This document shows positions 26,402 through 34,586 of a stretch of 64,000 bases of DNA, one piece after another. The stretch covers positions 236,843 to 300,842 of the forward strand of contig CAVZCK010000031.1 of assembly GCA_963773735.1 (NCBI GenBank), read 5' to 3'. A program made the position numbers and the translations under genes. Positions within the stretch are counted from its first letter, which is position 1, and the number at the start of each line of letters is the position of its first letter. The notes below the pieces were generated by a model, which made no database searches, was not told the origin of the DNA, and saw only the letters and a list, made by a program, of their open reading frames with translations. This DNA is from CAVZCK01 sp963773735. Its GTDB lineage: Bacteria > Pseudomonadota > Alphaproteobacteria > Rhizobiales > Rhodomicrobiaceae.

Positions 26402-27384
26402 TGCAGAAGCGGTGCATCCCAGCAAAACGGGGTGATTGCGTACAACGCAAGATCGAACGATTGAAAACTGGGGCTAAGCCCCGCGTGTTGGACCTTTTCT
26501 CAGGTTGTGGCGGAATTTCGCTTGGTTTTCATGCTGCCGGTTGCCAGATCGACGCCGCAATGGAGATAGACGACCTTGCGGCAGCTACTCACGCCCGGAA
26601 CTTCCACGCTCATCTAGGCCCTGAGCAGCAGGCGCTGCACGCCCGACCACGCGACATCACCCGTATTGAACCCGAAGAGCTCGTCGAGGAACTCGGCCTC
26701 GGTCCAGTGGAAGACGCCTTTGACATCCTGGTTGGAGGCCCGCCTTGCCAAGCCTACGCCCGGGTTGGTCGTGCAAAGCTTCGCGAAATCGCTGAGCACC
26801 CCCGCGCGTTCAAAGTCGACCCAAGAGGTAACCTCTACCTCAGATACCTCCATTATGTGAAAGCTACAAAGCCGCTTGCGCTGCTTGTCGAGAACGTACC
26901 AGACGTTCTCAACTACGGCGGGCATAACGTCATGGGTGAGATCGCTGAAGCGCTTTCTGACCTTGGCTATACGGCGCGCTATAGCCTCATCAACACGGCC
27001 TTTCACGGGGTTCCGCAGATGCGGGATCGCGTATTTCTCATAGCCTACCGCAAGGAACTTCAGGCGCGCGTAGTGTTCCCAAGGGCGACCAATCACATGG
27101 TATTGCCTTCAGGCTACGATGGTACCCGCTCGGTCGCACTCAGACATATCGATATGTTCTCCGGCCACGAGTTCGAGCCGGCCGACCACGGTAACGAGTC
27201 ACTTCCAGGCCCCGTGACATGCGAGGAAGCCCTTGGGGATCTGCCACCTATAACGCTGCACCTTGAAGGCAAGCTTCGCCGGGGCGCACGCCGTTTCGAT
27301 GAACTGATCCGATATCCATCTAAGTCGAAGCTTTCGCCATACGCGCGACTGATGCGCAACTGGCCCGGATTTGAATTCGACTGA
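26401..27384 (+). CDS. Cytosine-5 DNA methyltransferase, N-terminal part
   Basis: Transfers a methyl group from S-adenosylmethionine to C5 of cytosine in a short DNA site, protecting host DNA from the cognate nuclease. Motif I is VLDLFSGCGGISLGF, motif IV is the catalytic Pro-Cys GGPPCQAYARVGR, motif VI is LLVENVPDVLNY and motif VIII is FHGVPQMRDRVFLIAY. GGAGG five bases before the ATG and one-base overlap with vsr show coupling. The frame ends at 27384, before motifs IX and X, which continue in the next frame from 27371. A single T removed near 27372 would join them (GFESTDGVWDH). Confidence 0.93.
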   Translation: MQKRCIPAKRGDCVQRKIERLKTGAKPRVLDLFSGCGGISLGFHAAGCQIDAAMEIDDLAAATHARNFHAHLGPEQQALHARPRDITRIEPEELVEELGLGPVEDAFDILVGGPPCQAYARVGRAKLREIAEHPRAFKVDPRGNLYLRYLHYVKATKPLALLVENVPDVLNYGGHNVMGEIAEALSDLGYTARYSLINTAFHGVPQMRDRVFLIAYRKELQARVVFPRATNHMVLPSGYDGTRSVALRHIDMFSGHEFEPADHGNESLPGPVTCEEALGDLPPITLHLEGKLRRGARRFDELIRYPSKSKLSPYARLMRNWPGFEFD

Positions 27385-27940
27385 CGGCGTCTGGGACCAC
27401 GTTATCAGATCGCTCCCACGCGACTCGGCAACATTTCGGGAGATGCCGAACGGGGCTGAGTATCCCGCCGCCCATGCGACGGCAATAGGTATCTGGCAGC
27501 GCCGGGTTCGAGAAGAGGAAAAGCGGCTTCGTCGCGCACTCTCCCAGGCAGAAAAGGATGACCTGCATAAGCAGATCGTACCGCCTTATCCTGTGGGATC
27601 TTTCCCAAACCGTTGGTGGAAACTGCGCCGCGACTGGCCGTCACGCACACTGATGGCGCATATGGGCAAGGATACCTACAGCCACATTCACTATGATTCC
27701 GAACAGGCTCGCGTCATCAGCGTCCGCGAAGCGGCAAGGCTTCAATCTTTTCCCGATGGCTTCCTGTTCTGCGGCACCATGAACCCGGCCTTCAGACAGA
27801 TCGGCAATGCAGTGCCTCCGCTCATGGCGAAACGCCTTGCCGAAACGATGCTAGAGATCCTGCGGGCATCAAGTTCTCCAGGCCTGGATAAACCGGCGGG
27901 CAAACAACGCCGCGAGCCCATGCAGATTGCCGCCGAATAG
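27371..27940 (+). CDS. Cytosine-5 DNA methyltransferase, C-terminal part
   Basis: Carries the end of the target-recognition region and motifs IX (ARVISVREAARLQSFPDGFLF) and X (RQIGNAVPPLMAKRLAE). The frame starts with an artificial TTG at 27371 and overlaps the N-terminal part by 14 bp. In natural split enzymes such as M.AquI the break falls between motif VIII and motif IX, the same place as here. A one-base frameshift is the simpler reading, but a two-subunit enzyme cannot be excluded from sequence. Confidence 0.85.
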   Translation: MNSTDGVWDHVIRSLPRDSATFREMPNGAEYPAAHATAIGIWQRRVREEEKRLRRALSQAEKDDLHKQIVPPYPVGSFPNRWWKLRRDWPSRTLMAHMGKDTYSHIHYDSEQARVISVREAARLQSFPDGFLFCGTMNPAFRQIGNAVPPLMAKRLAETMLEILRASSSPGLDKPAGKQRREPMQIAAE

Positions 27941-27945
27941 TCTGC

Positions 27946-29085
27946 CTATTCTTCGTCTTCGTCGAAGCTCAACCGCACTGCGTCTGTCCAGTCCCCCATT
28001 GAAAGCGGCTGGATCGAGTAACCGTCGGGTACGACCCCAGCCGGCAAATATGAAGCTGCGGTCGCCATCGTCTGTGCGAACGAACGGATGTCACGGTTGA
28101 TCTGAAGCCAACCACCGTTGCTCGACATCGCAAACACGCGCCAGAGTTCGGTCCGGGAAGCTTCACTTTGAGCTGCAGACAACACCTCCGATTGCGAGAT
28201 ATGCAGGTCGCGCTCGAATGGCCCAGTTGTCGACTTGACCTCGATCCGAACGACTGTGCCCGACAGCTCTGTCACCTCGAAATCCCAAGGATTAACGGCA
28301 TTTGTCTCAGACACCCATACAGCATCGGCTAACCGCCCTTCACGCACTTCGCGGCGCAGCCAGATATCAATCAGCACTTCCCCGTTGCGGCCGGCCTCCT
28401 CTGCTGCCAAGCGCGCCCTTGTCAAAGCTTCTGCGGACATACGTCGGCTTGATGGGTTGCGAAGCAGATTCTCTACGCCAGCGGCTGACCCGAGCGCGGC
28501 TTCCTGTAGTGCCTCGTCGCGCTCGGTCTCCAGCAGTTCTCGGATAGGGTGATTTGCAGGTGAGGCTTGTACTATGGCTCGAAGCTGGTCTGCCGTCACT
28601 TCGGCCATGCTGTGCCTGCCTTCGAGTGGCATCGTCTGATTGAGAAGATCGATAAGCTGCGTATCGTCTAGTTCGGACTTCGACAGAAGCACCATGTAAA
28701 TGGCGGTTGGTAATCCATTAGAGCCGTCGAAGCCAAACACCACGAAGTCATCACGTTCAAGCCCATGATAGCGCGTGGGATCGAACTCCGGGGCCATGAC
28801 AAATTCGCCATTGAGCCGCCAGTTTTTCTGGCGGCTTCCGGCAGCAATGACCTTACGGGTGATAGTGTGCGGCTGTGATCGCATTCCCGGTCCGTATAGC
28901 GTCACCGGCACTGGGAACTGATGAGCAACGCCACCGGCAACCTGCTCAGCGGCAGGGAAGATCAGGTCCACGAAGACGTTGCGATTGAGGTTGATGGATT
29001 TCTGGTTGCCAGCATTCTGACGTCGGAACTGATATTCGAAGAACGTCAGGTCCGAACGTGTCAGCTTCTTTACCGCAAAGCGCAT
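27946..29085 (-). CDS. Putative restriction endonuclease with DUF3883-like PD-(D/E)XK domain
   Basis: A 379-residue protein convergent with the methyltransferase, ending 5 bp from it. The C-terminal part (about 220-320) has NPWDFEV...VVRIEVKSTTGPFERDLHISQSE, the WDFEV-X-EVKS pattern of DUF3883/PD-(D/E)XK nucleases, with D and E-x-K as presumed catalytic residues. The N-terminal 200 residues are not recognised and may bind DNA. GGAGG five bases before the ATG at 29085 sets the start. Being next to a cytosine methyltransferase and vsr, it is the best candidate for the cognate restriction enzyme. Specificity is unknown. Confidence 0.8.
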   Translation of the reverse strand: MRFAVKKLTRSDLTFFEYQFRRQNAGNQKSINLNRNVFVDLIFPAAEQVAGGVAHQFPVPVTLYGPGMRSQPHTITRKVIAAGSRQKNWRLNGEFVMAPEFDPTRYHGLERDDFVVFGFDGSNGLPTAIYMVLLSKSELDDTQLIDLLNQTMPLEGRHSMAEVTADQLRAIVQASPANHPIRELLETERDEALQEAALGSAAGVENLLRNPSSRRMSAEALTRARLAAEEAGRNGEVLIDIWLRREVREGRLADAVWVSETNAVNPWDFEVTELSGTVVRIEVKSTTGPFERDLHISQSEVLSAAQSEASRTELWRVFAMSSNGGWLQINRDIRSFAQTMATAASYLPAGVVPDGYSIQPLSMGDWTDAVRLSFDEDEE

Positions 29086-29683
29086 GTAGCCCTCCGCACT
29101 CAATCCCGGTCAAAAGCTCGTGCCAGTTGCCGACGTTCGTGTCGAGCCTTCAGGTGTTAACGGCGGTGGAAATCCGCGTAAAAATAGCGGCGCTTCAGAC
29201 TGCTCCTTTGATGTAGCAGCCGCAGGACCCGAGACATCTTACACATGGCACAGCCGACGTCTGCATCTGGCCCAACCCGGTCGCCGGCGGAGCCGCGGCG
29301 CCACGGTGAGAATCACCGCATTGCCGACGCCGTTTGGCCGAGTTCATCTGTTAGGCAAACAAAGCAACTCAGCTTAGTGGAGCGAATTTGACATTTGAGT
29401 CCCGCCTGTCGCGAGCTCGCGCTCAAATGTCAAATTCAAAAGCTCCACTAAAATCATAAAGTTGCCAGTGGTCCTTTTGATTCAGGCATTTGCTCTCGAG
29501 CGTGCAGCAAGCGGACGCAAATGCCGGAATCGGACCACGAGGCGGATATGCGGGTTATCCTGCCGATGACCCCGGCGGGTCGCATCCGCCGCGCCGGTCC
29601 AACAAAAGCCGTTTCCGTCTGTCACGATTCCGCGTCTTCGACCATGACGAAGGTCGCCTTGGCATTGCTGCATAATTCGAATC
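29086..29683. other. Gene-free right flank of the R-M island
   Basis: No credible gene. It contains the strong palindrome at 29374-29451 and no recognisable integrase, transposase or tRNA. GC is lower than in the surrounding chromosome up to about 29460. Confidence 0.5.
29374..29451. repeat. 78-bp long-stem palindrome
   Basis: TTAGTGGAGC (29374-29383) pairs with GCTCCACTAA (29442-29451), and GAATTTGACATTTGAG (29384-29399) pairs with CTCAAATGTCAAATTC (29422-29437). All 26 pairs match perfectly, interrupted only by an AAAA bulge (29438-29441). The 22-bp loop itself contains the palindrome GCGAGCTCGC. Confidence 0.8.
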
Positions 29684-30226
29684 ATGAACGCGAGAAAGCG
29701 CGCGAAACCGATGCGCATCCCTTCCGCCCGATTGATCTTCTGCCTCGCGGCCGCCGGCCTGGCGGCGAGCTGTGCCGGCTCCTCAGGTCCGAATATTTCC
29801 ACCGTTGACAAGAGTTTCCTTGGCGGGATCAGCAGTTACGATCAGAACCACGACGGCGTCGTGACCTGCGATGAATGGCGCGCGGCTGCGGCAAAGCTGT
29901 TCGCCAGGGCCAACAAATCGGGCAGCGGCTTCCTGACCGAGGATGAATTCCACACTCTGGCAACCATCGACAGAACCTTTCTCGTGGCGGGGTTCAAATA
30001 TTACGACGTCAATGGCGACGGAAAGGTCGACAAGAAGGAATTTGTCGAGCGTCCCAATCCGGCATTCACTTACGCGGACAAGGACAAGGATTGCCGCCTG
30101 ACCGAGCTTGAGCAGGTCACCGCGCGCAATCTTTCGTCCCCGCCGCCTGAGCCGGCGCCGAGCCAAAGCTCCGTCACGACCGGATCGCCGGTCGGATCGC
30201 CGACTGGGCCCGGCGGCCGTTATTGA
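29684..30226 (+). CDS. EF-hand calcium-binding lipoprotein
   Basis: A 180-residue exported protein. LIFCLAAAGLAASC is a lipoprotein signal peptide with lipobox LAAS-C. Three EF-hand-type loops follow: DQNHDGVVTCDEW, DVNGDGKVDKKEF and the degenerate DKDKDCRLTELE. A Pro/Ser/Gly-rich tail ends the protein. It should be anchored to a membrane leaflet and bind Ca2+, perhaps as a sensor or structural element. ATG 29684 is used; an ATG at 29711 (MRIPSARL) would also keep the signal. It stands alone between two oppositely oriented clusters. Confidence 0.85.
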   Translation: MNARKRAKPMRIPSARLIFCLAAAGLAASCAGSSGPNISTVDKSFLGGISSYDQNHDGVVTCDEWRAAAAKLFARANKSGSGFLTEDEFHTLATIDRTFLVAGFKYYDVNGDGKVDKKEFVERPNPAFTYADKDKDCRLTELEQVTARNLSSPPPEPAPSQSSVTTGSPVGSPTGPGGRY

Positions 30227-30288
30227 CGGCTCCGCTCTGAGCCAGCACAGATACCGCAACAAAGTCCCGAGCGATCAAAAGACTCCGC

Positions 30289-31188
30289 TCAATTTTGATG
30301 CCGCACGCGTGCCAGCAAGCGCTCGGCGCGCGCCAGATGCGGCCGGTCGATCATGCGGCCCCCAAGGCCGATGGCGCCGGCGCCCGGATTGGCCGCGAAG
30401 GCTTTGACGATCGCCTCGGCTTCGGCAACCGCCTCCCGGCTCGGGGTAAAGGCGGCGTTGATAACCGGCACTTGTGCAGGGTGAATGGCCATCTTGGCCG
30501 TAAAACCGTCCCGCGCGGCCTCGGCCGCCTCTTTCGCCAGCCCCGCCTCGTCCCGGAAGTCGGCAAAGATGCTGTCGATCGGCTGCACGCCCGCCGCATG
30601 GGCGGCGATGAGGCAAAGGTTGCGCGCCAGCGCGAACGGGCCGGTGAAGCCGCCTGAGGCGTCCCGCGCGGTCTGAGCGCCGAGCGCGGTTCCCAGATCC
30701 TCCGCACCCCAGGTCAGACCTTCAAGACGCAGATGCGCGCCGATGAAGCTGGCGAGCTGCAGCACCGCGAGCGGCGTCTCGGTGGCGATGGCGAGGATGC
30801 CGATGCCGGCGGCGTCCGCCCCCGCAATGTCCTCGATCATGCCGGCGAGCGCGGCGACATCGGCGCCCGAATTCGCCTTGGGCAGCATGATGCCGTCCGG
30901 CCGCGCCGGCAGCACCGCGATCAGATCATCCCGCGTCAAGCCGGTTCCGAGATCGTTGACCCGGACATACAGCTTTGGCCCACCGGCTTTGCCGCTTTGC
31001 GCCGCAAGGAAACGCGCCGCGCTGTCCCGGGCTGCGGCCTTGGCCTCAGCTGCGACCGAGTCCTCCAAGTCGATCAGCAAAGCGTCCGCTCCGCTCGCCG
31101 CCGCCTTGTCCAGCTTGCGCTCATCGCTCGCCGGCACGAACAGCAGCGAGCGCGGCTGCGGCCGTGGCCCATGCAGCGGCCCGCTCAT
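30289..31188 (-). CDS. HpcH/HpaI aldolase/citrate lyase family (CitE-like CoA-ester lyase)
   Basis: A 299-residue TIM-barrel lyase. Motifs include RSLLFVPASDERKLDKA, DALLIDLEDSVAAEAK, LYVRVNDLGT, GIMLPKANSG, IATETPLAVLQL (acid residue), LTWGAEDLGTALGA and AIHPAQVPVINAAFTP, the usual CitE/malyl-CoA lyase set. It could cleave or thio-hydrolyse a malyl-CoA-type ester. The ATG at 31188 overlaps the stop of the MaoC gene (ATGA), so it is coupled to a hydratase; together they fit a C4-C5 CoA-thioester pathway, not precisely identified. Confidence 0.87.
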   Translation of the reverse strand: MSGPLHGPRPQPRSLLFVPASDERKLDKAAASGADALLIDLEDSVAAEAKAAARDSAARFLAAQSGKAGGPKLYVRVNDLGTGLTRDDLIAVLPARPDGIMLPKANSGADVAALAGMIEDIAGADAAGIGILAIATETPLAVLQLASFIGAHLRLEGLTWGAEDLGTALGAQTARDASGGFTGPFALARNLCLIAAHAAGVQPIDSIFADFRDEAGLAKEAAEAARDGFTAKMAIHPAQVPVINAAFTPSREAVAEAEAIVKAFAANPGAGAIGLGGRMIDRPHLARAERLLARVRHQN

Positions 31189-31646
31189 GCCTTGGCCGGC
31201 CTTCTGCGCATGAAAGCCTGGCGCGTGCACAGCGCGACCAGCGTGTCGTCCTGATTGAAGGCTTCGTGGCTGAACTCGACGATGCCGGCGTCCTGCCGCG
31301 AGCGGCTTTCGCGCTTGCCTATGACGGTCGTGCGCACATGCACGGTATCGCCCTGAAAGAGCGGATGCGGAAATTTCACCTCGGTCATGCCGAGATTGGC
31401 GATCGTCGTGCCGAGCGTGGTGTCATTGACGGAAATGCCGATCATCAGCCCCAGCGTGAACAGGCTGTTCATCAGCGGCTGGCCGAACTCGGTCTGCGTT
31501 TCGCAAAAATGCCGGTCGATATGCAGCGGCTGCGGATTGTGCGTGAGGCAGGAAAACAGCGTGTTGTCCATCTCGGTGACGGTCCGGCGGATCGGATGGT
31601 CGAACACCATGCCCTGCTCGAACTCCTCGAAAAACAGCCCTTTCAT
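31185..31646 (-). CDS. MaoC family dehydratase/hydratase
   Basis: A hot-dog-fold protein of 153 aa. It shows FFEEFEQGMVFDHPIRRTVTEMDNTLFSCLTHNPQPLHIDRHFC, the conserved hydratase-2 Asp/His region (NPQPLHID), GQPLMNSLFTLGLMIGI and ANLGMTEVKFPHPLFQGDTVH. Expected to hydrate an enoyl-CoA. GAGGAA upstream sets the ATG at 31646 (another at 31658 is in frame). The stop codon overlaps the CitE-like gene. Such MaoC/CitE pairs occur in alphaproteobacterial dicarboxyl-CoA metabolism; the substrate is not determined here. Confidence 0.87.
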   Translation of the reverse strand: MKGLFFEEFEQGMVFDHPIRRTVTEMDNTLFSCLTHNPQPLHIDRHFCETQTEFGQPLMNSLFTLGLMIGISVNDTTLGTTIANLGMTEVKFPHPLFQGDTVHVRTTVIGKRESRSRQDAGIVEFSHEAFNQDDTLVALCTRQAFMRRRPAKA

Positions 31647-31978
31647 CGGCTTCCTCATGATCGTTTGCGCGGCCCATCTTAGCGCATAATGCGCGGGTCT
31701 GAAGCACGCGCGCGAACGGGGCAAGGACGGGCGGCAGACTTGAGGAATGCGCGCCGGGTACAGAAAGCAGGCGCCGACTTTGACTTGCGGAACTCGGCTC
31801 AACGGCTTTTTCCGCATCTGCCTCCGCCGAAGACCGCCGCTCCGACACCGCACATGACGCCGATTTTTCGGGCCGCGCCGTGGTGCTGCGAGCTGCTGGA
31901 CGGATTCGGGATTTGACCCCGAGCCGACAACCATTTGTCACGTCCTCTTAGACGAATTGCACCTTCGCGCCCAGCAGC

Positions 31979-32947
31979 TCATCCTTGCTCCGCCATGGGC
32001 GGCAACGACTTCGCGACCTCGCGCGCGTGCTCTATGAATAACCCGGCGACCGGACTGAGGGTGCGGTTGTTAAGAGTGAAGATCGCGATCGGTACCGGTC
32101 GAATCAGGAGATCGACCGGCAACGTCTTAAGCGACCAATGCTTCGCGTTAGATCGCAGGACGGAGCCATGCAGAACCGTCAGAAAACGTCCGGTCGCGAG
32201 GAGGTGCAAGCGCATTTGCATTGAGAATGAGGTAAGGCTGGGCTTTGGCAGGTCGAGACCGTGCGCGCGGAAGCCTTCCTCGATATACGAACCGGAGACG
32301 CTGGTTTCAGGGAAGAATATCCACGGCTCATTCATCAATTCTGCAAGCGCAATCTTGCGCCGGCGCGCCCACCGGCTCCGCGCACCGGCCGCCACTAACA
32401 ACACGTCTTGGCACAAACGTTCAACAGCCACTTCCTCGGTGGACAGCGGTTTGAAAAGCCTCCCCAGCAGCAGATCCACACTGCGCTCCCGCAGCTCCCG
32501 AAATTCCTGTTCACCCGTTTGAGCCGCGACCACGTGCACCGATATCTTCGGGTAGCGGCGCGACAGCTTATCGATTACCGCCGGCACAAAGCCGGCCGCC
32601 AGGGACTCCGGGCACCCGATCCGTACCTCCCCGGCGGTGGGGTCGCTCAAGAATTCGATGTCCGTTATCCCTTGCTTAAGCTCGTCGAACACGACGTCAC
32701 CTCGCCTGAGCAACGCTCGCGCGTAAATGGTCGGCTCGACGCCGCGCGGGCCCCTATCGAGGAGACGGACGCTGAGAGCGGCTTCCAGGGTGGCGATCGC
32801 TTCGGATACCGAAGGTTGTGAGATCCCGAGCTGAGCGGCCCCCTTGGCCATACTGCCCCACCGCACAACGGTGGAGAGGATGTGGAGATCGCGCAATCTG
32901 AGGCGTCGGCCGATACGGGTCTCCCAGTCCAGGGTCGGATTGGCCAT
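31979..32947 (-). CDS. LysR-family transcriptional regulator
   Basis: A 322-residue LysR regulator. The winged helix (about 18-77) contains RDLHILSTVVRWGSMAKGAAQLGISQPSVSEAIATLEAALSVRLLDR, and the two-lobe effector domain follows (GEVRIGCPESLAAGFVPAVI... RSVDLLLGRL). It diverges from a lipocalin-like exported protein, 97 bp between starts, and may control it. GC and codon use are slightly different from neighbours. Effector unknown. Confidence 0.88.
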   Translation of the reverse strand: MANPTLDWETRIGRRLRLRDLHILSTVVRWGSMAKGAAQLGISQPSVSEAIATLEAALSVRLLDRGPRGVEPTIYARALLRRGDVVFDELKQGITDIEFLSDPTAGEVRIGCPESLAAGFVPAVIDKLSRRYPKISVHVVAAQTGEQEFRELRERSVDLLLGRLFKPLSTEEVAVERLCQDVLLVAAGARSRWARRRKIALAELMNEPWIFFPETSVSGSYIEEGFRAHGLDLPKPSLTSFSMQMRLHLLATGRFLTVLHGSVLRSNAKHWSLKTLPVDLLIRPVPIAIFTLNNRTLSPVAGLFIEHAREVAKSLPPMAEQG

Positions 32948-33044
32948 CGGATTTGCCTATATCGATAGAGGCAGTTTCGCTGTTCCACCTATAGCACATC
33001 CGGCAGACCATGTGTCGATCCGACCAATCAAACGGAGAAAAGCC

Positions 33045-33614
33045 ATGCCTCTCACTCCCGCTCTGGGCTCAGCCTCGAAGCGTCGGCCTTGGTGGTTCGG
33101 GCGCGAAGCGGTTGCATCAATTTGCACGGCGACACTGCTGTTTCTCGGAGTCGCGGTGTGCTCGAACAATGCGATCGCCCAGCAAAAAACGCTGCGGGAC
33201 CAGCTGATCGGTGCCTGGAGGTATGTCTCGGTCGATACGGTCCGTCCCGATGGCAGCCGGACGCCGATGTACGGTCCCAATCCGCAGGGTATTGCGATAT
33301 TCGATGCGAGCGGCCGCTACGCGCTTGTAAACGCGCGCTCGGGGCTTTCCAAGTTCGCGTCGGGCAATCGCATGCAGGGCTCGCCGGAGGAGTACGAGAC
33401 CGTTGTGCATGGATCGATCGCTCACTTCGGCAAGTTTACCGTCAACGAAACGGACAAGACGATCACCTTTCACATAGAAACGAGCACGTTTCCTAACTGG
33501 AACGGGGTTGAGCAGAGGCGACCTTTCATCCTTACCGGGGATGAACTTAAGTGGACCACCCCTGCCGCCTCCGGAGGCGGTTCGGGTGAGATTGTATTGA
33601 CGCGAGCCAAGTAG
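33045..33614 (+). CDS. Exported lipocalin-like domain protein
   Basis: A 189-residue protein with an N-terminal signal-like segment (VASICTATLLFLGVAVCSNNAIA) and a lipocalin-like (Lipocalin_5) domain: LIGAWRYVSVDTVRPDGSRTPMYGPNPQGIAIFDASGRYALV, then VNETDKTITFHIETSTFPNWNGVEQRRPFILTGDELKW. GGAG eight bases before the ATG fixes the start. Small secreted proteins of this type are often annotated as hypothetical; ligand unknown. Divergent from the LysR gene. Confidence 0.82.
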   Translation: MPLTPALGSASKRRPWWFGREAVASICTATLLFLGVAVCSNNAIAQQKTLRDQLIGAWRYVSVDTVRPDGSRTPMYGPNPQGIAIFDASGRYALVNARSGLSKFASGNRMQGSPEEYETVVHGSIAHFGKFTVNETDKTITFHIETSTFPNWNGVEQRRPFILTGDELKWTTPAASGGGSGEIVLTRAK

Positions 33615-34586
33615 GGACCGTGAACCTACTCCCTCGTGCCATCGTGTTGCGAGCGCGCCGACCGGCTGAGAAATCCCACTGCGGTAGGTCCGTTGGTGGC
33701 CAGCACAGACCTTCGCACGTCGCCGCTGCTTAGCCCTTCCTTAACCACCAGCACAATTTTCGCCGCCGCTTTTATCCCCGCGCCCCGCGCCTGCCATACA
33801 CTCGGCCGCAGTCGCTTCCCCGAAGGGGCGCCGGGCTTAAGACCGACTTGGCCTTACGGGGAAGGATCGCGGTGCCTGGGTAAGTCCGCGTGCGATGGTT
33901 TCCGTGGCGACACGGGCTACATGCGCGGCGGGAGTAACGGTCCCAAGCCCAGGGGTTGCGGCTTCGCCCACCATGCGGCTGGGATGCCCATGGTTGCAGG
34001 TCCGGCCCATGTGAAGATCCGCGGGTTCGAAAGCGCTGCCCCGCCGCCCGGCCCTCGCGAGGGCTCCGCGGCGCCGCCGGCGTGTCGGTGAGGTGGCCGG
34101 GATCATCCCCGCTTCGCAAGCCGATGCGCGAGATCGCCCGCAGCCGCGACTGCGGGGATGGTGGAAATGGCGCGCTTGTCGAGGAAAAAGCCCGCCTGCA
34201 TGGCCGTGCCACGAGCAAAGAAGGGATTGCGGAACCGCCGCCAGAATATCGCCGCGCGTGGGCAGCCGAGAGGCTGACACTACATATACGGACCAGCCTC
34301 ACGGCTGCCCGCGCCGCCCCTTTGGGGCGGAGAACATGCCGCAACGCCTCGCGGGTCCGGCCCGGCGAGGGGATTGGTGTTGGGTCGGAATCGTCACCCC
34401 GGCCGACCGCCAGGGCGGGCCGGGGTCACATGAGGCGCTTCAGAACGCGACCCCGGCCCCCGGCTCGGAGGCCGGGGCAGGCAAGCGCTGCGCGCTTTCC
34501 GGGGATGACCCCGGATCGCCCATTCGGGCGTCCGGGGCAGGCGAAGCAGGTGAGGCCCGGCGAGGGAATAGATGGTGGGCGCGACC
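33615..34586. other. Gene-free, highly structured interval
   Basis: Nearly 1 kb without a clear gene. 33780-34100 holds many complementary segments (see findings): CCTGGG (33878) / CCCAGG (33951), CCGTG-GCGA-CACGG, GGGA/TCCC and CCATGC-GGC...GCC-CATGG. A 32-codon frame at 34103-34201 (minus strand) is protein-like in composition. 34360-34560 holds a run of rhizobial-type hairpins. Confidence 0.55.
34404..34536. repeat. Cluster of GC-rich intergenic hairpins
   Basis: Three successive stem-loops of the ACCCCGG...CCGGGGT type: ACCCCGGCC...GGCCGGGGT, CCCCGGC...GCCGGGG and CCCCGGATCGCCC-ATTC-GGGCGTCCGGGG. Related elements occur at 51046-51065 and 53427-53510, so they form a dispersed family placed at gene ends. 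Confidence 0.65.
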
